A DNA stretch of 24,824 nucleotides from an uncultured Amaricoccus sp. (lineage in GTDB: Bacteria > Pseudomonadota > Alphaproteobacteria > Rhodobacterales > Rhodobacteraceae), in contig NZ_CALLYO010000571.1 of assembly GCF_937858865.1 (NCBI RefSeq), positions 1 through 24,824 on the forward strand. The letters are read 5' to 3'. Numbering within the stretch: position 1 is the stretch's first letter; each line of letters opens with the position of its first letter. A model generated the notes under the pieces. It was not told where the DNA came from. It was given only the letters and a program-made list of their open reading frames with translations, and searched no databases. Below, piece after piece: positions 14,234-20,252 of this stretch. The translations under genes were made by a program, and so were the position numbers.

Positions 14234-15154
14234 TCAGACCGGCCGGTCGCCGATGATCCCGGCGCGCTCGAGGTTGCGCACCGCCGGCCAGAAGTCCTGC
14301 ACGGCGTAGTGCTGGGTCGCGCGGTTGTCCCAGATCGCGACGCTGTTCTTCCGCAGCCGCCAGCGCACCTGGTACTCGGGAACGTAGGCCTGGCTGACGA
14401 GGTAGTTCAGCAGCTGGCTTGCCCCCGGCGCGAAGTCCTGCCCGAAGCGGACGTTGGCCGGCGTGTGGAAGTTGGTGAAGTGGGTGGTGAAGGCGTTGAC
14501 GAAGAGCACCTTCTCCCCGGTCTCGGGGTGGGTGCGGACGACGGGGTGCTCGGGGTCCGGGTACTGGGCCTTGAGCGCGAGGCGCTTCTCGATCGGCATC
14601 GCCGCCCCGAAGGTCGCCTCGATGCTGTGGCGGGCGCGCAGGCCGTCGATCTGCGCCTTCACATGCTCCGGCAGCCGCTCGTAGGCGAGCGCCATGTTGA
14701 CCCAGATCATGTCGCCGCCGACCGCCGGCGCCTCGGTGCAGCGCAGCACCGCGCCGAACTGCGGGCATTCCCGCCAGGTCGTGTCACAATGGTAGGCGTT
14801 CTCGTACTGCTCGGCCCGCGACTCGGGGCCCTTGTGGATCAGGACGAGGCCCGGGTGGTCGGGGTCGCTGCCGACGACCGGATGGTCCTCGAGCGGCCCG
14901 AAGCGGCGGGCGAAGGCGACGTGCTCGGCGCGGGTGAAGTCCTGGTCGTTCAGGAACAGGACCTTGTGCTTGAGCAGCAGCGCGTGGATCTCGGCGAAGA
15001 GATCCGCGTCGTGCGCCGCTTCGCCGAGGTCGAGGTCGACGAGCTCGGCGCCGATGGCGCAGGTGAGCGGCTCGACCTTGATCGAGCCGCTCCGCCCGCC
15101 GCGCCGCCTGACGGCGGGGGCGGAAAGGCCGGCGGCGAGGGTATCCTGGGTCAT
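14234..15154 (-). CDS. TauD/TfdA family 2-oxoglutarate-dependent dioxygenase, copy 1
   Basis: An Fe(II)/2-oxoglutarate dioxygenase of 306 aa; the ATG at 15154 follows GGAGATGCAATC. The jelly-roll core begins IKVEPLTCAIGAEL (25-38). Iron ligands are His122 and Asp124 (YHCDTTW) and His282 (NRATQHYA). Arg297 (ERAG) lies 15 residues after His282, as in E. coli TauD, and would bind the 2-oxoglutarate carboxylate. The WVNM and HPVVRTHPETGEKVLFVN blocks also follow TauD. The family includes taurine, alkylsulfate and phenoxyalkanoate oxygenases, so the substrate is open. It is a paralogue of the dioxygenase at 19198-20121; residues 168-235 are encoded by DNA identical in the two. A Bfd-like gene ends 44 nt upstream. 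Confidence 0.9.
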   Translation of the reverse strand: MTQDTLAAGLSAPAVRRRGGRSGSIKVEPLTCAIGAELVDLDLGEAAHDADLFAEIHALLLKHKVLFLNDQDFTRAEHVAFARRFGPLEDHPVVGSDPDHPGLVLIHKGPESRAEQYENAYHCDTTWRECPQFGAVLRCTEAPAVGGDMIWVNMALAYERLPEHVKAQIDGLRARHSIEATFGAAMPIEKRLALKAQYPDPEHPVVRTHPETGEKVLFVNAFTTHFTNFHTPANVRFGQDFAPGASQLLNYLVSQAYVPEYQVRWRLRKNSVAIWDNRATQHYAVQDFWPAVRNLERAGIIGDRPV

Positions 15155-15198
15155 GATTGCATCTCCATGCATGAGGGGGGCGGGGTAGGCAGGGGCGT

Positions 15199-15489
15199 TC
15201 AGGCGGCGGCGGACGCGGCCGAGGCGGCGGGCATCGGCGACGAAGCGGGTCGGCTCGCCGCACGTGTCGGCCGGCGCAATCCGCGCAGCTCGGCCGGGAC
15301 GTCGAGTTGGTCGTTGCTGCGCATCTGCGCCACGAACAGCCGGATGCATCCGCCGCAGTCCGCCTGCTTGCCGAGCGCGCGGTAGATCTTTCCCGGCGTG
15401 ATGAGGGTGAGCGGGTCCGAGGCCCGCATCCAGGCGATGGCGTCGCGGATGTCGCGGTCGCTCACGCCGGTGCACGAACAGACGATCAT
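15199..15489 (-). CDS. Bfd-like [2Fe-2S] protein, copy 2
   Basis: A 96-aa paralogue of the protein at 11813-12088 with the same ligand positions: Cys4 and Cys6 (CSC), Cys45 and Cys48 (CGGC), and the same TPGKIYRALGK segment. The Ser/Ala/Pro-rich tail runs from about residue 72. The ATG at 15489 has no purine-rich ribosome binding site. Instead it overlaps the stop of a 20-codon ORF as ATGA, pointing to translational coupling. It precedes the TauD-like dioxygenase gene by 44 nt, so the two are probably on one transcript. A role in passing electrons to the island's enzymes or in handling iron is possible but not shown by sequence. Confidence 0.85.
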   Translation of the reverse strand: MIVCSCTGVSDRDIRDAIAWMRASDPLTLITPGKIYRALGKQADCGGCIRLFVAQMRSNDQLDVPAELRGLRRPTRAASRPASSPMPAASAASAAA

Positions 15490-15548
15490 TGCCGCACACC
15501 GGCAGCGATGACCGCCGCGAGGCTGGTGTTCGTGTTGGCGGAGGTCAT
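15486..15548 (-). CDS. 20-aa coupling ORF
   Basis: A 21-codon reading frame, beginning MTSANTNTSLAA and ending GVRQ, links two genes. Its ATG (15546-15548) overlaps the stop of the broken acyl-CoA ligase frame as ATGA. Its TGA (15486-15488) overlaps the start of the Bfd-like gene the same way. AGGGGA lies about 8 nt before the ATG. The likely role is to carry ribosomes to the Bfd-like start, which lacks its own site. A stable peptide product is not implied. Confidence 0.45.
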   Translation of the reverse strand: MTSANTNTSLAAVIAAGVRQ

Positions 15549-16498
15549 TTCGCTGTTCCCCTGTGTCTTCCGTGGCTTCTTCGCGAGGCTACCCGGGGAG
15601 CGGTGCCTCGCGCGCCCCCCCTTCCGAGGGGGGGCGCGGCCGGAGGGTGGGGGGTGGGGGCGTCCGGGCCATCGCCCAGCGCGCGCGGCCGGACGTTGGG
15701 AAGGCTGGATTCGCCGTCGACGATGGCACGGCGCACGCTCGGCAGGCCGGCACCCTCGCGCTCCAGGTGCGCGAGCAGTCCCTGCCAGATCAGCGGGCGG
15801 GCGGCGATGACGGTGACGCCTTCGCGGTCGACGAGCCGGTGCAGCGAGCGTCCGTCGAGCCAGGGGCCGGGAAGGACCAGCCGCGCGCCGACCGCGAGCG
15901 CCGCATGGACGAGGTCGCGGCCGTCGCGGTGGAACAGCGGAACGGCGGCGAGGACGATGTCCTCCCGCCGCAGGTCGGCCTCCGGGGCGGCGGCAGAGAT
16001 GAAGCTCGGGGTCTCCGTGATCGGGTCGGCCGCCTCGCGCCGGCAGGCGACCAGATCCTCGTAGCAGAGCAGGTTCGGGATCGCTCCCGGCCCCGGCATG
16101 TCGGCGCGGTCGGTCATCGCGATGAAGGTCCGCACCGAGGCGAGCCGCGGGCCGATCTCCTCGACGAGCGGCATGAAGGTGAGGTCGAAGAAGAGCGCGC
16201 GTGCCCCGGCCGCGTCGGCGGCCCGGACGATCTCGTCCGGGTGCCCGCGCGGATCGAGCGGCACGAAGCGCAGCCCGGCGGCGTCGGCCGCGGCGGCGAG
16301 CTCGAGGTGGCGGTGGCCGTTCCAGGCCAGCGTCGCCACGGCGTCATCCCGGGACAGGCCGGCGGTGGCGAACGCGCCGGCCACCCGCCGCGCCCGTGCC
16401 GCCAGCTCGGCCAGCGTTGCGCGATGCAGGTCGCCTTCCACCCGGCGGGAGACGACGTCGCCCCCCGGGTTTTGCCTGTCTTGCACCAGCGCGTTCAT
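15545..16498 (-). pseudogene. degenerate acyl-CoA ligase (AMP-binding), P-loop and C-terminal domain lost
   Basis: An open frame of 317 codons whose first ~155 residues resemble the DmdB/long-chain acyl-CoA ligase group: VATLAWNGHRHLEL-type sequence near residue 55, ALFFDLTFMPLVEEIGPRL, AMTDRADMPGPGAIPNLLCYEDL. The segment that should carry SGTTGxxKG is missing; the text runs from YEDLVACRREAADP through a short unrelated linker to VPLFHRDGR. A recognisable stretch follows (LVLPGPWLDGRSLHRLVDREGVTVIAARPLIWQGLLAHLE). Similarity stops near residue 270 and the rest is read through the G/C-tract repeat. The catalytic C-terminal domain is absent, where intact members have about 540 aa. It cannot be an active ligase. 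It starts 13 nt after the quinone oxidoreductase gene. Confidence 0.8.
15611..15660. repeat. G/C-tract hairpin repeat, copy 3
   Basis: CGCGCCCCCCC (15611-15621) and GGGGGGGCGCG (15628-15638) form a perfect 11-bp stem around TTCCGA. A G-rich stretch follows (GGAGGGTGGGGGGTGGGGG region, 15642-15660). It lies inside the 3' end of the decayed ligase frame and supplies its Pro/Gly/Arg-rich tail. Confidence 0.8.
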
Positions 16499-16511
16499 GT
16501 TGGATCTCCTG

Positions 16512-17483
16512 TCAGGGTTGGAGGACCGTCGCCCCGACCGTGCGGCGCGACTCGAGCGCCCGGTGCGCTTCGGCCGCGTCGGCGAGGGCGAAGGTCTGGC
16601 TCGGCTCGCTCGCGATCTTGCCGGCGAGCACCCAGTCGAAGACCTCCCGCGCCATGTCGAGCATGTGCGACCGGGGCGTGGCGTAGTGGATCATCGCCGG
16701 GCGGGTCAGCCAGATCGAGCCCTTCATCGCGAGCAGCGTCGTGTCGATGACGACCGGCCCCGACGAGGTGCCGTTGCTGACGAGCACGCCGCGCGGCTGC
16801 AGGCTGTCGAGCGAGGCCATCAGCGTGTCCTTGCCGACCGAGTCGTAGACGACCGGCACGCCCTTGCCGTCGGTGATCTCGCGCACCCGCTTGGCGATGT
16901 CCTCGCGCGAGGTGACGATGACGTGGGCGCAGCCGTTGGCGCGGGCGACCTCGGCCTTCTCGTCGGTGCTGACGGTGCCGATCATGGTGACGCCGAGCGC
17001 GCGGGCGAGCTGGCAGGCGATCAGCCCGACGCCGCCGGCGGCCGCGTGGTAGAGGATCGTCTCGCCGGCCTCGAGCGGCCGGACCTGGCGGAACAGGTAC
17101 TGGGCGGTCATGCCCTTCATCATCAGCGTTGCGGCGGTGCTGTCGCGGACCCCGTCGGGGATCGGGATCAGCACGTCGGCCGGCATCACGCGGACGTCGG
17201 AATAGGCCCCCTGCGGCCCGAGGAGATAGCCGACCCGGTCGCCCGGGCGGATGTCGGTGACGCCGGGGCCGACCGCCTCGACGACGCCGACGGCGTCGGA
17301 GCCGAGGCCGTTCGGCAGCGGCATCGGATAGCGGCCGGTGCGGAAATAGACGTCGATGAAGTTGACCGCGACATAGGTGTGCCGGACCCGCGCCTCTCCC
17401 GGCCCGGGCTCGCCGACCTCGACCTGCTCCAGCCGGAGAACTTCGGGGCCGCCGATCTCGTGGATGCGAATGGCGTAGGACAT
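16512..17483 (-). CDS. quinone oxidoreductase-like NAD(P)H-dependent MDR enzyme
   Basis: A 323-aa medium-chain dehydrogenase/reductase of the zeta-crystallin/QorA type without zinc: there is no GHE motif and no structural four-Cys lobe. The GroES-like N-terminal domain has VAVNFIDVYFRTGRYPMPLPNGLGSDAVG (39-67) and GDRVGYLLGPQGAYSD. The NADPH-binding Rossmann motif is YHAAAGGVGLIACQLARALG (residues about 145-164), followed by VVYDSVGKDTL, typical of Qor. It would reduce quinones or alpha,beta-unsaturated carbonyls with NADPH in the cytoplasm. It is co-directional between the hydrolase gene (27-nt gap) and the decayed ligase (13-nt gap), so it belongs to the island transcript. GGGAGG precedes the ATG at 17483. 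Confidence 0.9.
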   Translation of the reverse strand: MSYAIRIHEIGGPEVLRLEQVEVGEPGPGEARVRHTYVAVNFIDVYFRTGRYPMPLPNGLGSDAVGVVEAVGPGVTDIRPGDRVGYLLGPQGAYSDVRVMPADVLIPIPDGVRDSTAATLMMKGMTAQYLFRQVRPLEAGETILYHAAAGGVGLIACQLARALGVTMIGTVSTDEKAEVARANGCAHVIVTSREDIAKRVREITDGKGVPVVYDSVGKDTLMASLDSLQPRGVLVSNGTSSGPVVIDTTLLAMKGSIWLTRPAMIHYATPRSHMLDMAREVFDWVLAGKIASEPSQTFALADAAEAHRALESRRTVGATVLQP

Positions 17484-17510
17484 GGCTTTCCTCCCTTGGG
17501 GGCCGGGCGG

Positions 17511-18083
17511 TCAGGCGACCGTGGCGTCTCCGGCTTCGAGTTGCAAGATCAGGCCCTCGGCCATCGGCCATTCGCCGAAGCCCGAGGCGGGGTTGAGGTG
17601 GCCGACCGCGCCGAGGTCGACGAGGCGGGAACCCCAGTCGCCGGCGAGGGCGGCGACGCGGTCGAAGTCCCCGAGCGGGTCGTTGCGGCTGGCCGCGACG
17701 ATGCTCGGGAAGGGCAGCGGCCGGCGCGGGACCGGCAGCCAGCCGCCGGCCTCGAGCGCGGCGATGGTCGGATAGCCCTCCGGCATCGGCCGCTCGAAGT
17801 CCGGCGGGGTGGCGAGGAGCGCGCCGAGGACGGGACGGCGGGTGTGCTGCGCCCAGTGCGCGACCATCACCACGCCGCCGCTGTGCGCGACGACGACGAG
17901 CGGTCCCTCGACCGCCTGCGCCTCCCGCTCGATGGCGGCGCAGCGGGCCGCGCAGTCGAGGTCGTCGCGGCCCATCGGCGGCACGGCGCGGACCCTGGGC
18001 AGCCGCGCGCCGAGCACTGTCTGCCAGTGCTCGGCGACGTGGTCGCGAAGGCCCGGGACGATCAGGACGGTTGCCCCGGACAT
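17511..18083 (-). CDS. RBBP9/YdeN family alpha/beta hydrolase
   Basis: A 190-aa small serine hydrolase. Landmarks are VLIVPGLRDHVAEHWQTVL (6-24), the nucleophile elbow VVAHSGGVVMVAHW with the catalytic Ser near residue 68, PSIVAASRNDPLGDF with the acidic residue, and GAVGHLNPASGFGEWP with the catalytic His near the end. The GHxNxxSGxGxWP ending is the hallmark of the RBBP9/YdeN group, whose bacterial members are mostly of unknown substrate. It starts 7 nt after the BKACE gene, so it is almost certainly translated from the same message. A thioesterase-like or ester-hydrolysing step in the same pathway is plausible, since BKACE reactions yield CoA thioesters. The length is normal for the family. 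Confidence 0.9.
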   Translation of the reverse strand: MSGATVLIVPGLRDHVAEHWQTVLGARLPRVRAVPPMGRDDLDCAARCAAIEREAQAVEGPLVVVAHSGGVVMVAHWAQHTRRPVLGALLATPPDFERPMPEGYPTIAALEAGGWLPVPRRPLPFPSIVAASRNDPLGDFDRVAALAGDWGSRLVDLGAVGHLNPASGFGEWPMAEGLILQLEAGDATVA

Positions 18084-18090
18084 CCCTGCC

Positions 18091-19149
18091 TCACTCGGCC
18101 GCGTGCAGCAGGCCGCGCTGGCCGGGCTGGCGGTTCGGCGCGAAGCCGTTGCGGGCCAGCGTCTCGTCGGCCGACTTGTAGAACTCGCCGATCCGGTAGA
18201 TGCGGCGCGCCTCCTTGCCGTTCGCGATGTCGCGGCCGAACTCGTCGGCGATCTTCACGATCTGCTCGATCTGGCTGACGGTGCCGAACTTCGCGGTGCG
18301 GCGCTGGTTCCAGATGTTGTCCTCGATGCCGACGCGGACGTGCAGGCCCATCGCCATCGCCATCATGTTCATCGGCAGCACGTTCAGCATCGACGATTCG
18401 AGGGTCAGCACCGCGCCGTCCGGCGTGCCCCGGACGAAGTTCGCGAGGTTGTAGATGTTCGGCGCGTCGAAGCCGCCACCGATCGCGACCCAGGTCAGGA
18501 TCAGCGGCACGTTGCAGACGCCGCGGCGCATCATCCGCTCGACGGTCTCGAGCTGGGTGATGTTGGCGAGCTGGAAGTGGGTCTGGATACCCTTCTCCGA
18601 CAGGCGACGGATGTGCTCCTCGACCCACTCCGGCCCGGCCGGAACCGTCATCTCGCGGTAGGCCTGGTAAAGCGCCGGGTCGGCGAGCGTGGTGCCGCGG
18701 ATGTCGGCCTCGTTCATCTGCTCGACGATGTTCATCTGGTTGGTGTTGATCGCGATCGTCACCTGGTCCGGGGTCGGGGTCAGCTCGGCGAGCATGTGCC
18801 GGGTGTCGTCCGACAGCCACTTCGCCTCGGCGCCGTCGCCCTCGGGGGCGAAGGAGATCGAGCCGCCCACCTGCAGGATCATGTCCGGCACCGCGTCGCG
18901 GATGCGGGCCAGCGCCTCGTTGAACATCGACAGCCGCTTCGAGCCCTTGCCGTCGAGTTCGCGGACGTGCAGGTGCAGCACCGTCGCGCCGGCGTTGTAG
19001 CAGTCGACCGCCTTCTGGACGTGCTCGTCCATGCTGAGCGGGATGTCCTCGGGGAAGTCCTCGGGTCCCCACTCCGGGCCGTAGGGCGCCGCGGTGATCA
19101 CCAGTTTCTCCTGGTTCTCAGGGAAGTTCGCGCCATCCATGAAATTCAT
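18091..19149 (-). CDS. BKACE family beta-keto acid cleavage enzyme (DUF849, Kce-like)
   Basis: A zinc-dependent TIM-barrel enzyme. BKACE members condense a beta-keto acid with acetyl-CoA and cleave it to acetoacetate plus a new acyl-CoA; 3-keto-5-aminohexanoate and dehydrocarnitine are known substrates. The 352-aa protein has KLVITAAPYGPEW near the N-terminus, the metal-binding HLHVRE (His59, His61), LQVGGSISF, INTNQMN, LANITQLETVERMM, LILTWVAIGGG and VRVGIEDNIW with Glu276 in the conserved catalytic position. It is longer than the ~275-310 aa prototypes, with an extended N-terminus and extra internal segments, so the substrate may differ from the textbook ones. The ATG at 19149 follows AAAGGAAAAG. 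The gene lies between the second TauD-like dioxygenase (48-nt gap) and the hydrolase. Confidence 0.88.
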   Translation of the reverse strand: MNFMDGANFPENQEKLVITAAPYGPEWGPEDFPEDIPLSMDEHVQKAVDCYNAGATVLHLHVRELDGKGSKRLSMFNEALARIRDAVPDMILQVGGSISFAPEGDGAEAKWLSDDTRHMLAELTPTPDQVTIAINTNQMNIVEQMNEADIRGTTLADPALYQAYREMTVPAGPEWVEEHIRRLSEKGIQTHFQLANITQLETVERMMRRGVCNVPLILTWVAIGGGFDAPNIYNLANFVRGTPDGAVLTLESSMLNVLPMNMMAMAMGLHVRVGIEDNIWNQRRTAKFGTVSQIEQIVKIADEFGRDIANGKEARRIYRIGEFYKSADETLARNGFAPNRQPGQRGLLHAAE

Positions 19150-19197
19150 GGTCTTTTCCTTTCGGTGTCTGGTTTTGCAGGTGGAGGGTTAGGCCAA

Positions 19198-20121
19198 TCA
19201 GTAGGGCACGTCGCCGACGATGCCCGCCCGCTCCATCTTCCGGTGGCAGGGCGGATAGTCCATCACCGCATAGTGCTGCGTGGACCGGTTGTCCCAGAAG
19301 GCGACGCTGTTCGGCTTCCACCGCCAGCGCACCTGGAACTCGGGCACGAAGGCCTGGCTGACGAGATAGTTGAGGAGCTCGCTGGCGCCCGGGGAATAGT
19401 CCTGCCCGAAGCGCACGTTGGCCGGCGTGTGGAAGTTGGTGAAGTGGGTGGTGAAGGCGTTGACGAAGAGCACCTTCTCCCCGGTCTCGGGGTGGGTGCG
19501 GACGACGGGGTGCTCGGGGTCCGGGTACTGGGCCTTGAGCGCGAGGCGCTTCTCGATCGGCATCGCCGCCCCGAAGGTCGCCTCGATGCTGTGGCGGGCG
19601 CGCAGGCCGTCGATCTGGGTCTTCACATGCTCCGGCAGCCGATCGTAGGCCGCGGCCATGTTGACCCACATCGTGTCGCCGCCGACCTCGGGGCATTCGA
19701 CGCAGCGCAGCACGCAGCCGAAGGGCGGCCGCTCGCGCCAGGTGGCGTCGCTGTGCCAGGCGTTCTCGTAGCGGTCGTTCGGCGAGTCGGGCGACTTGTA
19801 GATCCGCACCAGGCCCGGGTTCTCCGGGTCGCTGCCGGCGACCGGGTGATCCTCGAGCTCGCCGAAATAGCGGGCGAAGGCGACGTGGTCGGCGCGGCTG
19901 ATGTCCTGGTCGCGGAAGAAGATCACCTTGTGCTCGAGCAGCAGCGCCCGGAGCTCGGCCATGACGTCGGCGTCGTGCCGGGCCTCGCCGATGTTCACGT
20001 TCAGGATCTCGGCGCCGATCGTGCAGGTCAGCGGCTCGACCTTGATTGCCGAGAGCCGTGCGGTGCCGGAGACCTGGGCGGGTGCGCCCGGCTTCGAGGG
20101 TGCCTCGGTAACTGAAGTCAT
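19198..20121 (-). CDS. TauD/TfdA family 2-oxoglutarate-dependent dioxygenase, copy 2
   Basis: A 307-aa Fe(II)/2-oxoglutarate dioxygenase. The ATG at 20121 is preceded by GGAGGAGAAAAG, one of the strongest ribosome binding sites in the window. Iron ligands are His123 and Asp125 (WHSDATW) and His283 (NRSTQHYA); Arg298 is placed for 2-oxoglutarate. The core starts IKVEPLTCTIGAEI (26-39), and the C-terminal VRWRWKPNSVAFWDNRSTQHYA is closer to E. coli TauD than the first copy is. It differs from copy 1 at many positions around the active site (WHSD versus YHCD), so substrate preference may differ. It is the first gene after the LuxR-type regulator and probably begins the BKACE-hydrolase-reductase transcript. 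Confidence 0.9.
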   Translation of the reverse strand: MTSVTEAPSKPGAPAQVSGTARLSAIKVEPLTCTIGAEILNVNIGEARHDADVMAELRALLLEHKVIFFRDQDISRADHVAFARYFGELEDHPVAGSDPENPGLVRIYKSPDSPNDRYENAWHSDATWRERPPFGCVLRCVECPEVGGDTMWVNMAAAYDRLPEHVKTQIDGLRARHSIEATFGAAMPIEKRLALKAQYPDPEHPVVRTHPETGEKVLFVNAFTTHFTNFHTPANVRFGQDYSPGASELLNYLVSQAFVPEFQVRWRWKPNSVAFWDNRSTQHYAVMDYPPCHRKMERAGIVGDVPY

Positions 20122-20216
20122 CTTTTCTCCTCCTGCCGCCGGTCTCGACCCGCTGGCATTCATCGCCCCGTCAGCCGGCTGGCGTGGAGGTTGTAGCGAG
20201 TCGCCGCGGCGGCGGT

Positions 20217-20236
20217 CCCCCCCCTCGAAGGGGGGG
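20217..20236. repeat. G/C-tract hairpin repeat, copy 4
   Basis: Eight Cs (20217-20224), loop TCGAA, then seven Gs (20230-20236). It lies in the 131-nt gap between the regulator stop and the second TauD-like dioxygenase start, about 95 nt upstream of the dioxygenase ATG. It could terminate the regulator transcript or be a dispersed repeat. Confidence 0.7.
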
Positions 20237-20252
20237 ATGCGCCCCGGGGAGG

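Noticed and set aside
11988..14309. 773-codon plus-strand open frame opposite the MFS gene
   Set aside because: Low-complexity composition with no motifs. It overlaps the MFS transporter and the four-cysteine gene, which have clear features on the minus strand.
14454..14684. Nearly identical 76-codon plus-strand frames at 14454 and 19418
   Set aside because: They are not a gene pair. Their identity is a consequence of the 203-bp identical tract in the two dioxygenase genes on the other strand.
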